Below, piece after piece: positions 15,450-24,707 of a stretch of 41,981 nt of DNA. Position 1 is the stretch's first letter, and the number at the start of each line of letters is the position of its first letter. The stretch is from Chlamydiota bacterium (lineage in GTDB: Bacteria; Chlamydiota; Chlamydiia; Chlamydiales; RGXB01), in assembly GCA_016866475.1 (NCBI GenBank), contig VGMF01000001.1, positions 396,481 through 438,461 of the forward strand, in the 5' to 3' direction. The position numbers were made by a program, and so were the translations under genes. Under the pieces are notes generated by a model that did no database searches, had not been told where the DNA came from, and was given only the letters and a program-made list of their open reading frames with translations.

Positions 15450-18401
15450 ATGGACTCAATCGAAGATCATATTCAATTACTTAAGAAAAATTATGATTGG
15501 CTGCAAAGCCATATGCCCCCCTCTTTTTTCAAAGACAGCCCCAAAGAAACCCCGATAGAAGTAGCACATTGTTTGACGGATCTATCTAGGCAGGAAAATT
15601 TTATTCTATCCCATTTTAAAGATTTTTCATTAGCTATAGCAACTGAAGAGCCTCACATTGACCTTAAAATTTTCCAAAAAGCCAATTACCTTGCGATCCA
15701 AAGCTACGAATCCTACCTTTCGACAGCTGAGGCCCCAAACCTGAATAAAAAGCTCCATGTCGCGCTCTTAAGGCACGCCCCTAAAATTCATCAGCAAAAA
15801 GGGGACCTCACGTTGGAGCGGGATTTTTTATCCCAAATTCTCGTCCACTATCCTGAATTGGCCCCAATGGAACTTTACCATGTGCATGACGCGCTCTCCT
15901 CAAAAGTGCTACAGGGGATGAACAATTCGGAGACAGAGGAGCTTTTCCACCTCATCGCAAGAGCCCTTTTAAGAGACCATCTCCAATTTTATCTAGACGA
16001 TCACCTCAAGCTTTTTTTTGCCTGGAAAAATGTCCCAAAAAACCATTTTTTGGAAAATTTAGCAAAACTTTGTAAACGGCACCATCTCACTATTGATAAT
16101 TTTTCCGCAAATTTTATCCCCCTTAAAGATAGCGACGATCTTCTTGTGATGCATCTTTTCTTCAAGAAAGGGTCTGAAAAATTCGATCGGGAAGATTTCT
16201 TAAGAGAGCTTTGCTATCTGAAGTTTGGAAACTACAGGGATTCTTTTGAAACCACCTTTGTAGATTCCTCTTTGCTCACCGCAAATCATACGCATCTATT
16301 GAGAGCGATGATCGGTTTTACGCATCAGTTTCTTGTCTATGCCGACAGTAATGTCTACTCTATAGAACATATCGAGGAGGCGGCCCATCGTCATCCCGAG
16401 TACACCGCCCGCATCATCCATCTATTTCAACACAAATTCGATCCGGAAAATCTCAGGCATGCCCACTATGAAGAGGAAAAAAACCATCTTTTGCAAGAAA
16501 TTGTAAAAATTGATTCGGGTAACCAGGTTATTGATACGCGTCGTAAAAACGTGCTCAAAACATTTATCCTCTTTACAGAATATTGCCTTAAGACAAATTT
16601 CTATAGAGAAAATCGATGCGCTTTATCTTTTAGAATCGATCCGAATATTTTGAATTTCACCCCCTATGACCGCTCCCAAAAATTTCCTGAACTACCGTTT
16701 GGCATTTTCTATTTTACAAATAGAAATTTTATCGGATTTCAGATCCGCTTCAAAGATCTTTCACGAGGGGGGCTGCGCACCGTAGCGCTACCGAAAGAGC
16801 AGACAAGCTGGGAGGTCAATAACGTTTTTTTTGAGTGCTATAACCTTGCCTACACGCAGCAAAAGAAAAATAAAGATATCCCTGAGGGGGGCTCCAAGGC
16901 AATTATTTTTTGTAATATCCATCCCCTGTTGCAAGAGGAAACAGATTACCAGATCAAATCGGGCAATCTTTCTAAAAAAGAGGATTTACAAAAATTTCAG
17001 CAAGATTTCCGATGGAAGATCATTTACGAATCCCAAAGAGCCTGCATCCATAGTTTTCTGACACTCATCAATTGCCATGAAGATGGCGGACTCAAAGCAA
17101 AGAATGTGATCGATAATTATAAAAAACCCGAATACATCTATCTTGGGCCCGACGAAAATATGCACAACAGTATGATTGACTGGATCGCAGAGTTGTCCGA
17201 CAAAGTCGGTTACAAGCCTAGGAAAGCATTCATCTCCTCAAAGCCTCTTTTAGGGATCAATCACAAAGAATTCGGGATTACCTCCTATGGAGTGCATACG
17301 GCGCTTAAGGTTGTGATGGAAACATTACAAATGCATCCCCACAAAACCCCTTTTTCTGTAAAGATCTCGGGGGGGCCTGACGGTGATGTGGCAGGAAATG
17401 AGCTCCTTTTGCTGCATAAAGAATTTTCAAAAACTGCAAAAATCGTTGCAATCACAGATGGCACCGGAACCATTCGTGATCTTGAGGGGTTGGACCATAG
17501 GGCCCTTGTACATCTTTTTGAAAAAGGGTCGGGGATCAAATTTTATCCCAAAGAGCACCTCTCCGAAGGCTCTTTCCTTTTGGATATCACCACCAAAAAA
17601 GAGTTGGAAGGGATTAAAGATCACCAACTCTTCATACGTAAAGAAAATGGGAAGATCATCGAAACTTTTATCCCGGCTTCGGAGGCCTCCCACCTTTTTC
17701 GGATGAATCTCATGAAAGTCCCTGCCGACATTTTTATTCCGGCAGGTGGTAGACCACGAACGATACAACAAGGAAACGTGCACGATTTTTGCGATGAACA
17801 TGGGGTTCCCACGGCCAGGGCGATTATTGAAGGGGCAAACTTGTACCTCACTGCCGAGGCACGCCATAGCTTGGAACAAAAAGGGGTGATCATCATCAAA
17901 GACAGCTCCGCAAATAAAGGGGGGGTGGTCTGCTCAAGTTTTGAGGTCCTTTGCGGACTTGTGCTCACTGATGAGGAATTTCTTGAATCTAAAAAACAGA
18001 TCGTGGAACAGATTTTAGATTTCATCGAATCGATTGCAAAAAAAGAGACCCGCCTGATCCTTAAAGCCCACGATGAGTTTCAAGTTGATTACGCCCAAGC
18101 CTCAGACCTGATAGCTGCTAAAATCAACTCTTTGTGTTATCAGATTCTTGATTACCTCATCCCCTTGGAGCTCGCCAAATCTTTAGAGGATCCTCTGAAT
18201 TTGTGCCTTTTACAACATTGTCTGCCCGAACTAAGAAAGCACAGCAACAGAATCCTGAAAAACATCCCCGATGTCCATAAAAAAGCGATCATAGCCTCTT
18301 ATATAGCGGCTAATACTGTCTACAAATACGGACTTGGATGGGAACCTTCTATCCACCAAGTCCTGCAAGATACTATAAAAAATATTTTAAAAACAGAGTA
18401 G
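15450..18401 (+). CDS. Large NAD-specific glutamate dehydrogenase
   Basis: It interconverts glutamate and 2-oxoglutarate plus ammonia using NAD, feeding amino-acid carbon into the TCA cycle. With about 983 residues it belongs to the large (about 115 kDa) class, not the 450-residue hexameric class or the 1,600-residue class. The C-terminal half carries the catalytic and Rossmann parts: FKDLSRGGLRTVALP, PEGGSKAII with the catalytic Lys, GPDENMHNSMIDWIA, KISGGPDGDVAGNELLL (NAD binding), DIFIPAGGRPRTI and EGANLYLTAEAR. The N-terminal 400 residues are an extension of helical character. I chose ATG 15450, preceded by AGGGG, over the in-frame GTG 15423; TATACT at 15401-15406 may be the -10 box. The gene stands alone between the metal ATPase and hrcA. 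Confidence 0.9.
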   Translation: MDSIEDHIQLLKKNYDWLQSHMPPSFFKDSPKETPIEVAHCLTDLSRQENFILSHFKDFSLAIATEEPHIDLKIFQKANYLAIQSYESYLSTAEAPNLNKKLHVALLRHAPKIHQQKGDLTLERDFLSQILVHYPELAPMELYHVHDALSSKVLQGMNNSETEELFHLIARALLRDHLQFYLDDHLKLFFAWKNVPKNHFLENLAKLCKRHHLTIDNFSANFIPLKDSDDLLVMHLFFKKGSEKFDREDFLRELCYLKFGNYRDSFETTFVDSSLLTANHTHLLRAMIGFTHQFLVYADSNVYSIEHIEEAAHRHPEYTARIIHLFQHKFDPENLRHAHYEEEKNHLLQEIVKIDSGNQVIDTRRKNVLKTFILFTEYCLKTNFYRENRCALSFRIDPNILNFTPYDRSQKFPELPFGIFYFTNRNFIGFQIRFKDLSRGGLRTVALPKEQTSWEVNNVFFECYNLAYTQQKKNKDIPEGGSKAIIFCNIHPLLQEETDYQIKSGNLSKKEDLQKFQQDFRWKIIYESQRACIHSFLTLINCHEDGGLKAKNVIDNYKKPEYIYLGPDENMHNSMIDWIAELSDKVGYKPRKAFISSKPLLGINHKEFGITSYGVHTALKVVMETLQMHPHKTPFSVKISGGPDGDVAGNELLLLHKEFSKTAKIVAITDGTGTIRDLEGLDHRALVHLFEKGSGIKFYPKEHLSEGSFLLDITTKKELEGIKDHQLFIRKENGKIIETFIPASEASHLFRMNLMKVPADIFIPAGGRPRTIQQGNVHDFCDEHGVPTARAIIEGANLYLTAEARHSLEQKGVIIIKDSSANKGGVVCSSFEVLCGLVLTDEEFLESKKQIVEQILDFIESIAKKETRLILKAHDEFQVDYAQASDLIAAKINSLCYQILDYLIPLELAKSLEDPLNLCLLQHCLPELRKHSNRILKNIPDVHKKAIIASYIAANTVYKYGLGWEPSIHQVLQDTIKNILKTE

Positions 18402-18469
18402 TTTTTCCTTAAAACGAAAAAAACAACTCTCTTTTATCTTCCTCTATCAGAATCTGTTAAAATCTATTT

Positions 18470-18496
18470 TTAGCATTCAAAGTTTAAGATTGCTAA
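18470..18496. promoter_or_regulatory. CIRCE operator (HrcA binding site)
   Basis: TTAGCATTC, nine bases, then GATTGCTAA. This is the CIRCE inverted repeat (consensus TTAGCACTC-N9-GAGTGCTAA) with the exact spacing; eight of nine arm positions are self-complementary. It lies directly upstream of hrcA and overlaps the -35 box, so HrcA bound here would block its own operon until heat or misfolded protein releases it. Confidence 0.95.
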
Positions 18497-18518
18497 ATTT
18501 TGATCTGTAAGATATAAT
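18490..18518 (+). promoter_or_regulatory. hrcA-grpE-dnaK promoter
   Basis: TTGCTA (18490-18495), 17 bases, TATAAT (18513-18518), a sigma-70-type (chlamydial sigma-66) promoter. The -35 box lies inside the right arm of CIRCE. The -10 box ends nine bases before the hrcA ATG (18528), predicting a leader of only a few bases. An in-frame TGA at 18501 and the lack of a Shine-Dalgarno sequence support this reading. Confidence 0.75.
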
Positions 18519-18527
18519 CCTAGACAG

Positions 18528-19625
18528 ATGCAAAAAGAAAAGCGTAATAAAAGAGCTTTTGAGGTCTTGTTTAGCCTGATCGAGCTCTACTTGCAAACCG
18601 GAAAACCGGTCGCTTCCAATACCTTAAAAGATGAGCGTTTACCCCACTTGTCTTCTGCTACAATCCGCAATTATTTTGCTGAACTCGAAGAGAGCGGTCT
18701 TTTGGAACAAATGCACACCTCGGGCGGCCGCGTCCCTACCACAGAGGCGCTTCGTCTTTTTGCAAACAGCTGCTCCCAGAATAAAAAAATCGATCCTAAA
18801 GACGAAGTTTTTTTCCTGAATCACCTGGATTTTAAAACGGTTGCTCTGCAGCGCTCTTTAGAACTGGCCGTAGAGGCCCTATCCGAGGCGACCGGCCTTG
18901 CAGCTTTGATCACAAGCCCCAGGTTTGATCAGGATTTTATCAAAGATATCCGCCTTTTTGTTTTAGATTCTACAAGGGTGCTTTCGGTAATTATCACCCG
19001 CTTTTCGGTCTGCTACACTGATATTTTACATATCCCGAAAAAACTCTCCTCTTTTTCAGCAAAAAGGATCGAGACCTTTTTTAAATCCAAATTACAACCC
19101 AAAGAGGTTGTCCTTGAGGAGCTGAGCGCCGAAGAGATGCCCATAGCCGTTCAGCTTTATCAGGAAATTTCGCTCCGTTTTATGGTTCGTTACGCAAATT
19201 TCACCAGTGATGAGGTGATGAAAGCGGGATTGTACCGACTTCTTAATTATACTGAGTTCCATGATCCGGCCCTTTTAGGTTCTACACTTACTTTGATGGA
19301 AAGCCCTACAAAAGTCCATGAGATGATCCAAAGAACGATGCATGCCGACACTGTGAGTTATCAGATTGCAGACCCTGTCAATCATGAGACTACAGTACTT
19401 TCAATCCCCTATCGAGTCCAAGGAAAGCGTGTTGGCGCTATTGCTCTATTTGGGCCAAAACGGATCCCCTATCCCCGCCTATTTGCACTGCTAAACCATT
19501 TTAGAAATCTTTTTGAAAAACAGTTAGATCAGGTAATCCAAGCCTATAATATCTCGCTAAGGACCCCTGAGACAACATTAGAACATAATCCCCCACTCTT
19601 TTTGGAGAGCTATAGTGATGAGTGA
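18528..19625 (+). CDS. hrcA: Heat-inducible transcription repressor HrcA
   Basis: HrcA dimers bind CIRCE and repress the class I heat-shock genes. The 365-residue product starts with a winged-helix DNA-binding domain: an LFSLIELYLQTGKPV segment, LSSATIRNYFAELEESGLL (recognition helix, about 42-60), then SGGRVPT. A GAF-like dimerisation core follows, with ALFGPKRIPYPR near the C-terminus, the usual HrcA end motif. The last residues extend about 25 beyond that motif, similar to the C-terminal tail reported for chlamydial HrcA. The CIRCE box in front shows autoregulation. Its last codons overlap the grpE start by eight bases. Gene order hrcA-grpE-dnaK is the standard chlamydial operon. Confidence 0.96.
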   Translation: MQKEKRNKRAFEVLFSLIELYLQTGKPVASNTLKDERLPHLSSATIRNYFAELEESGLLEQMHTSGGRVPTTEALRLFANSCSQNKKIDPKDEVFFLNHLDFKTVALQRSLELAVEALSEATGLAALITSPRFDQDFIKDIRLFVLDSTRVLSVIITRFSVCYTDILHIPKKLSSFSAKRIETFFKSKLQPKEVVLEELSAEEMPIAVQLYQEISLRFMVRYANFTSDEVMKAGLYRLLNYTEFHDPALLGSTLTLMESPTKVHEMIQRTMHADTVSYQIADPVNHETTVLSIPYRVQGKRVGAIALFGPKRIPYPRLFALLNHFRNLFEKQLDQVIQAYNISLRTPETTLEHNPPLFLESYSDE

Positions 19626-20133
19626 AGAAACGACAACAGAACCTATCGACCAACCACAGGATACATCCCTCGAGGCAAAGATCGAAGAGATGACCGAAAA
19701 ATACCACCTGGCGATTGCCGACATGGAGAACATGCGCAAGCGTCTAATGAACGAACAAAAAGAGGCGATCCAATTTGCAAAAGAGCGATTGATCCTTGAG
19801 TTCATAACGCCCCTTGACTGTTTGGAAAAAGCTCTCTCTTACGAAGCGCATATGTCCAGTGAAGTGCAGCAGTGGGCTTTTGGGTTTAAAATGATCTTGG
19901 AGCAATTCAAGGATATTTTAAGGAACAATCATATTTACAGTTTTGAACCGATTCATGAGCAGTTTGATCCTCGTTCACACGACGCGATTGAAATGGTGGC
20001 ATCGGATAAAGAACCGGGCACGATTTTAGAAGTGCTTGCTAAAGGCTATAAAAACGGTCCTCGGATTTTGAGAGCGGCACAAGTCAAGGTTGCCAAAGCC
20101 AAACCTGAGGAAAAAGACCAAGGAGAAAACTAA
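19618..20133 (+). CDS. grpE: Nucleotide exchange factor GrpE
   Basis: GrpE releases ADP from DnaK to reset the chaperone cycle. The 171 residues show an acidic disordered start, a long coiled coil (about 15-85, including [19 protein letters not shown], typical of GrpE) and the C-terminal beta domain with the family signature [18 protein letters not shown] followed by [18 protein letters not shown]. The ATG at 19618 was chosen; a GTG at 19615 is one codon earlier. It overlaps the end of hrcA and is followed two bases later by dnaK, so it is expressed from the CIRCE-controlled promoter. Confidence 0.96.
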   Translation: MSEETTTEPIDQPQDTSLEAKIEEMTEKYHLAIADMENMRKRLMNEQKEAIQFAKERLILEFITPLDCLEKALSYEAHMSSEVQQWAFGFKMILEQFKDILRNNHIYSFEPIHEQFDPRSHDAIEMVASDKEPGTILEVLAKGYKNGPRILRAAQVKVAKAKPEEKDQGEN

Positions 20134-20135
20134 TT

Positions 20136-22076
20136 ATGACAACAAAAAAATCGAAAATTATCGGTATTGACCTTGGAACCACCAACTCCTGTGTTGCAAT
20201 CATGGAGGGTTCTCAAGCCAAAGTTATAGCGAATGCCGAGGGGGCGAGAACAACCCCTTCCGTTGTTGCTTTTACTAAATCAGGCGAACGCCTCGTGGGA
20301 GCTGCTGCAAAGCGTCAGGCGGTAACAAATCCTACAAATACGATTTTTTCCGCAAAACGTTTTATAGGGCGGAAATACTCGGAGATCATGGATGAGGTCA
20401 AGATGGTCCCCTACAGAGTTGCTAGCGCACCAAACGGCGATGCAGCCATAGAGGCCGAAGGCAAACTTTTCTCTCCACCAGAAATCAGCGCCCAAGTGTT
20501 GATCAAAATGAAAGAAACAGCCGAAGCCTATCTTGGAGAAAAAGTCACCGAGGCTGTCATTACGGTTCCCGCCTATTTCAACGACTTGCAACGTCAGGCG
20601 ACAAAAGACGCCGGGCGTATCGCTGGCCTAAATGTGCAAAGGATCATCAACGAGCCTACGGCGGCTGCATTGGCATACGGTCTTGACAAACAGCACACCG
20701 ACAAAAAAATCATCGTATTTGACTTGGGTGGCGGAACGTTTGATGTTTCAGTTCTCGAAATTGGTGACGGGGTTTTTGAAGTTCTCTCGACAAACGGGGA
20801 TACCCATCTTGGTGGAGACGACTTTGACAACGTGATCGTAGCTCACTTAATTGAAGAGTTTAAGAAAGAGGCCGGTATCGATCTGCACCATGATCGGATG
20901 GCTCTACAACGTTTGCGCGATGCGGCCGAAAAAGCCAAGTGCGACCTGTCAGGAATGGTCTCGACCGATATCAACCTCCCCTTCATCACTATGGATCAAA
21001 CAGGGCCAAAACACATGAACCTGACCCTTACAAGATCCAAGTTTGAGTCTTTGGCACACAGCCTCATCCATCGCCTCGAAGCCCCCTGCCACAACGCAAT
21101 AAAGGATGCTGGAATCTCCCCTTCGGATATTCACGACGTGATCCTCGTAGGCGGTATGACAAGAATGCCGGCCGTTCAAGAAAAGGTGAAGCAGATCTTC
21201 AACAAAGAACCACACAAAGGGGTAAACCCGGACGAAGTTGTGGCGGTCGGAGCTGCTATCCAGGGCGGCGTGTTGACCGGTGATGTCAAAGATGTCCTTC
21301 TTTTGGATGTGATCCCGCTTTCATTAGGGATCGAAACAATGGGTGGAGTGATGACACGCCTGATCGATAGAAATACTACCATCCCCACAAAAAAAACCCA
21401 GGTATTCTCTACGGCAGCCGACAATCAGCCCGCTGTGACAATCCAGGTTTTACAAGGGGAGAGACCGATGGCCAACGATAACAAATCGCTCGGTAAGTTT
21501 GACCTTGAAGGGATTCCGCCCGCTGCAAGGGGAACCCCGCAGATCGAAGTAACGTTTGATATTGATGCAAATGGTATCTTGAATGTCTCTGCAAAAGACA
21601 AGGCTACGGGGAAAGAACAAAAAATTCGTATCGAACCTTCGTCCGGTCTTTCAGAGGATGAAATCCAAAAGATGGTTCGCGATGCGGAATCCCATGCAGA
21701 AGAGGATAAAAAGCGTAAAGAATTGATTGAGGCTAAAAACCACGCCGATTCTTTAGCAAACCAGGCAGAGCGTCAACTAAACGAGTACAAAGGGAAAATT
21801 CCCCAACCAATTGCGGATGAGATCCAATCCTCGATCAATGAGTTGAAAAAGATCCAAGAGAGTAATGACGCGGCAAATATCCAATCCAAAATCAATGAGC
21901 TGAGCCAAAAGCTTCAAAAAATTGGAGAGGAGTTGCAAAAACAGGGTGCTCAATCCGGTGGCCAGCAACAGGATCCTCACCATGGGCAACATCAGGGGCA
22001 AGGAGCTCAAAAGAGCCATTCTAATGAGCACGAAGAGGCGGAAGTGGAGATCATAGACGACAACAAAAAGTCTTAA
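20136..22076 (+). CDS. dnaK: Molecular chaperone DnaK (Hsp70)
   Basis: This is the ATP-dependent cytosolic chaperone. The 646-residue protein has all Hsp70 signatures: [13 protein letters not shown] (about 9-21), [12 protein letters not shown] in the form [15 protein letters not shown] (about 195), [17 protein letters not shown] (about 335), then the linker [15 protein letters not shown] and the substrate-binding domain. The C-terminal tail is Gln/His/Gly-rich and ends [11 protein letters not shown], equivalent to the acidic EEVD-like tail. It starts two bases after the grpE stop and is followed by a strong terminator, closing the operon. Confidence 0.99.
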   Translation: MTTKKSKIIGIDLGTTNSCVAIMEGSQAKVIANAEGARTTPSVVAFTKSGERLVGAAAKRQAVTNPTNTIFSAKRFIGRKYSEIMDEVKMVPYRVASAPNGDAAIEAEGKLFSPPEISAQVLIKMKETAEAYLGEKVTEAVITVPAYFNDLQRQATKDAGRIAGLNVQRIINEPTAAALAYGLDKQHTDKKIIVFDLGGGTFDVSVLEIGDGVFEVLSTNGDTHLGGDDFDNVIVAHLIEEFKKEAGIDLHHDRMALQRLRDAAEKAKCDLSGMVSTDINLPFITMDQTGPKHMNLTLTRSKFESLAHSLIHRLEAPCHNAIKDAGISPSDIHDVILVGGMTRMPAVQEKVKQIFNKEPHKGVNPDEVVAVGAAIQGGVLTGDVKDVLLLDVIPLSLGIETMGGVMTRLIDRNTTIPTKKTQVFSTAADNQPAVTIQVLQGERPMANDNKSLGKFDLEGIPPAARGTPQIEVTFDIDANGILNVSAKDKATGKEQKIRIEPSSGLSEDEIQKMVRDAESHAEEDKKRKELIEAKNHADSLANQAERQLNEYKGKIPQPIADEIQSSINELKKIQESNDAANIQSKINELSQKLQKIGEELQKQGAQSGGQQQDPHHGQHQGQGAQKSHSNEHEEAEVEIIDDNKKS

Positions 22077-22092
22077 AACTTCTACCAATTCT

Positions 22093-22128
22093 AAAAAAAA
22101 GCGCCCGTTTTTTGGGCGCTTTTTTTTC
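22093..22128. terminator. Bidirectional rho-independent terminator after dnaK
   Basis: A run of eight A, GCGCCC, a seven-base loop, GGGCGC, then a run of T. The GC stem is flanked by A and T tracts on both sides, so it can end transcription of dnaK from the left and of the minus-strand secreted-protein operon (last gene ending at 22149) from the right. Confidence 0.93.
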
Positions 22129-22148
22129 ACTCTTTAACGATGACTCTT

Positions 22149-22910
22149 TCAAATCTCGTTCTTGGCCAAAACGAATACAGGTTGTTTTTGAAATCCCACT
22201 TCCCTTTTGAAAATATGTCTATTTAATCCGCATTTATCGACAATCTTCCAGCCAGAGATCAATTTAGGAAATCTTCGATCCCCATAAATTCTATGCGCAT
22301 TCCAACAAAGGCAATCGGCACCTACTGGTACCGCTAAATAAAAAAGTCCCCCATCCTTCAAGTATCCCTTGATCCTTTGCATAAACTGGAGGTCGCCGTC
22401 CGGATTTATCGGATCACCATATCGCCCCAGACCGTCATGTTCGATAGAAGAGATACTCAAAATACAATCGCATTGGAACGGATTTTTAAAAAAATCTTCA
22501 GCTTTGTAGATCTCCAATCTCGGGTCATCTGTTTCAATATCTCTGTACTCCACCGTTATCGGCTTCCCCCCGTAGGCTAAAACGATCGCCTCATACCAGG
22601 GGGTTTCGGAACCTACTATAAGAACCCTTTTTCCTTTAATAGGATATTTTTTTAACATGTTATATAAATAGGCATCTGTTTCACCGTAATAGAAACGCTG
22701 TTTAAGGGTCGCTTGTACAACAAGCTCATCTACCCATTTTTTTGGCCAGTGCAACTTGGTTTCACCACCCGATTGATCGATATAAAAATCGATAACTGGT
22801 ATTTCTCTCCCCATCGTGTAAGAATCGTAATACTCAATAGGAATATTCCTGGGTGGGGAGGCAAAACCCCCTAAAAAATAAAATATAGAAATAAAAGCAA
22901 ATATTTTCAT
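22149..22910 (-). CDS. DUF268 methyltransferase-like protein with signal peptide
   Basis: The 253-residue product has a clear signal peptide (MKIFAFISIFYFLGGFASPP, probable cut after GFA) followed by a DUF268 domain, a Rossmann-type fold related to SAM-dependent methyltransferases. Recognisable family elements are VLIVGSETPWYEAIVLAYGG (about 95-114), ITVEYRDI, the strongly conserved SSIEHDGLGRYGDPINPDGD, GGLFYLAVPVGAD and NAHRIYGDRRFP. DUF268 proteins are otherwise mostly cytosolic and often lie among sugar or polysaccharide genes; no substrate is established. AGGAAA precedes the ATG. It is the last gene of a four-gene minus-strand operon, 14 bases after the first of three paralogous secreted proteins. 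Export of a methyltransferase-like protein is unusual. Confidence 0.8.
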   Translation of the reverse strand: MKIFAFISIFYFLGGFASPPRNIPIEYYDSYTMGREIPVIDFYIDQSGGETKLHWPKKWVDELVVQATLKQRFYYGETDAYLYNMLKKYPIKGKRVLIVGSETPWYEAIVLAYGGKPITVEYRDIETDDPRLEIYKAEDFFKNPFQCDCILSISSIEHDGLGRYGDPINPDGDLQFMQRIKGYLKDGGLFYLAVPVGADCLCWNAHRIYGDRRFPKLISGWKIVDKCGLNRHIFKREVGFQKQPVFVLAKNEI

Positions 22911-22924
22911 AGCAATTTCCTGTT

Positions 22925-23863
22925 TTATGTAATCTGAATCGCAATTTTCTCATGCGTTTTGTAAAAGGTTGGGTATTGGCGAATGAATTCATCCATGTTA
23001 GGCTCGAGCAAAGCTTCAATATCAATTAAAAGATGGGATTTTTTTTCCCAATTATATCCTGAGCTTTTTAAAAGCACCTGGCTTAAAACTTCTGCAATTG
23101 CCGCGCTCCCTCTTTCAAAAGGCATAGCATGGGCAAACCACCAGTGAAATTTGGCGATGAGCTTAAATTTATTTTCAGTCGAATCTGAAAATAGGATTGT
23201 ATCCCACATTTCAAAAAGATAATCATGGATTCTATCCAAATATTCTGGTTCGGTATGGATCACGAAATATTGACGATCTAAAGAATTCCCGTAAAAACTT
23301 TTTTGCACTTTATTCTTGGGTTGAAACCAGGTCTCGTCCTCGCCAAATAAATTATCGATATTAGCCGAATTCAGGTGATCATAACGAAATACGAGGGTTA
23401 GCGGAATCTTTTCCCCATCTAACAACCCAGAGATTTCGTACTCAGAAAATATGTCTCCCTCCTGGGGTTTTCCCCTTAATATATTAGTCTTAGGTGCTTT
23501 TTTGAGTAGAATATCTATCTTCTCTACGTGAAAGAGCCCGCCCCCCAAGATAAGATTGGAGTATGAGCTGACTTTGCGGTAATTCCCGAATTCTGAAATT
23601 GGCCCGCTCATTTGCTTAATTGCAAGGTCGTTCCTCCATTTCGCTGCAGAACTTAAAGCATCATGGTAATTGAGATCATCTTTAACCATATGAAGCAAAA
23701 TTTGAATTTGCTCATGCCTCGATTTCATGAATTCATTGTGCAAATAGGGATCAAAATTGCGCAAAATCCCTTTTTCCCCTTCTGCATGTAAGAAACTACA
23801 ACCAAAAAAAAGGGCAATAGCACCTATTCGTCCACATATATCTGATAAACTAAACCACTTCAC
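22925..23863 (-). CDS. Secreted protein of unknown family, paralogue 1 (WW/RGSAA motif)
   Basis: I do not recognise the family. The protein (about 312 residues from GTG 23863; a longer frame opens at 23914 but would bury the signal) begins with a signal-peptide-like stretch, about residues 10-26 (GRIGAIALFFGCSFLHAEG). Features shared with the next two genes are an early KWR segment, a central IPLT strand, a YFVIHTEPEYL segment, and a C-terminal block FHWWFAHAMPFERGSAAIAEVL followed by an IDIEALLEP segment. It overlaps the preceding gene by 14 bases. The invariant Trp, His/Gln, Arg, Gly-Ser and Glu residues could form an active site, but no function can be named. It shares an operon with the DUF268 protein. 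Confidence 0.72.
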   Translation of the reverse strand: MKWFSLSDICGRIGAIALFFGCSFLHAEGEKGILRNFDPYLHNEFMKSRHEQIQILLHMVKDDLNYHDALSSAAKWRNDLAIKQMSGPISEFGNYRKVSSYSNLILGGGLFHVEKIDILLKKAPKTNILRGKPQEGDIFSEYEISGLLDGEKIPLTLVFRYDHLNSANIDNLFGEDETWFQPKNKVQKSFYGNSLDRQYFVIHTEPEYLDRIHDYLFEMWDTILFSDSTENKFKLIAKFHWWFAHAMPFERGSAAIAEVLSQVLLKSSGYNWEKKSHLLIDIEALLEPNMDEFIRQYPTFYKTHEKIAIQIT

Positions 23864-24707
23864 TCGGCACCAATAATAAAAAATCTTTGTACTTTGCCGC
23901 ATATACCTCCTCATTCGGTTCCATCAAAGCCTCTATGTCTAAACGGTATTTGTCAGATAAACTGGCATTCCACCCTTCTGCTTTCAACAACGCTAAAATA
24001 AGCACTTCTGCGACTGCAGCAGAGCCCCTGTAGTAAGGCATTGCATGCGCTAACCACCAGTTAAACCTCCCTAAACTGAAAAAAAAGTCCTCGTCAGACT
24101 TTGCATCTAAAGTCTTTTGGAAAAGGGTGTCTAGATAAACCATGATCTCGCTTAGGTATGAGGCATGCGTGTGTACCCAAATAAAAGCCCTGTTTTTACC
24201 AAAACCAAAAAATTGATATAAATTAGGATTACAAGTGCCCGAGTAGTAGGCAATTTTTGTTAACGGGATTTCGGCATTCGGCAGCCTCCCGACGACTTGA
24301 AAAACCTCAAAAGGGGCATCGGCTGCTAAGAACCCCATAATTTCTCCCGTTGTATAACCGGACCGGACCAATGCAAACCCGGAGGAGTACAAATGATCAC
24401 TCCCGTAGGGTGAAAACGGGGTATAAAAATCCACATTCGAGTGTTTTCGAAGGCATCCAAATACACTTGCCTTTGGAACATTTAATTTTTTTGCTATCCG
24501 AAATCTCCATTTGGCAACTATAACCATTACATTTTTCAAAGATTCCTTATTTTTGAAAAGGGACGCCGCCTCATTGATGATTTTTTCCCTTTCCTGAAGG
24601 TATATCTTCTGTTTTGATTCTTGATCTAAAATCGTGGGTCCCGTTTCAGGTGAAGAAAATAAAACACCGGTAAAAAATAGGAGATAGAATTTATCTCGAA
24701 AAGTCAT
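23850..24707 (-). CDS. Secreted protein of unknown family, paralogue 2
   Basis: The 285-residue product has an N-terminal signal-like segment (FYLLFFTGVLFSSPETG). It shares with its two neighbours the AKWRFRIAKK segment (about 65-75), AEIPLTKIAYY, FIWVHTHASYLSEI, and the C-terminal block FNWWLAHAMPYYRGSAAVAEVL followed by LDIEALMEPNEE. Identity between the paralogues looks moderate outside these blocks, so the duplication is not recent. It overlaps the upstream gene by 17 bases and the downstream gene by 14, so translation is tightly coupled. Function unknown. Possibilities are a secreted hydrolase or transferase, or an effector family; nothing in the sequence decides between them. Confidence 0.75.
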   Translation of the reverse strand: MTFRDKFYLLFFTGVLFSSPETGPTILDQESKQKIYLQEREKIINEAASLFKNKESLKNVMVIVAKWRFRIAKKLNVPKASVFGCLRKHSNVDFYTPFSPYGSDHLYSSGFALVRSGYTTGEIMGFLAADAPFEVFQVVGRLPNAEIPLTKIAYYSGTCNPNLYQFFGFGKNRAFIWVHTHASYLSEIMVYLDTLFQKTLDAKSDEDFFFSLGRFNWWLAHAMPYYRGSAAVAEVLILALLKAEGWNASLSDKYRLDIEALMEPNEEVYAAKYKDFLLLVPSEVV

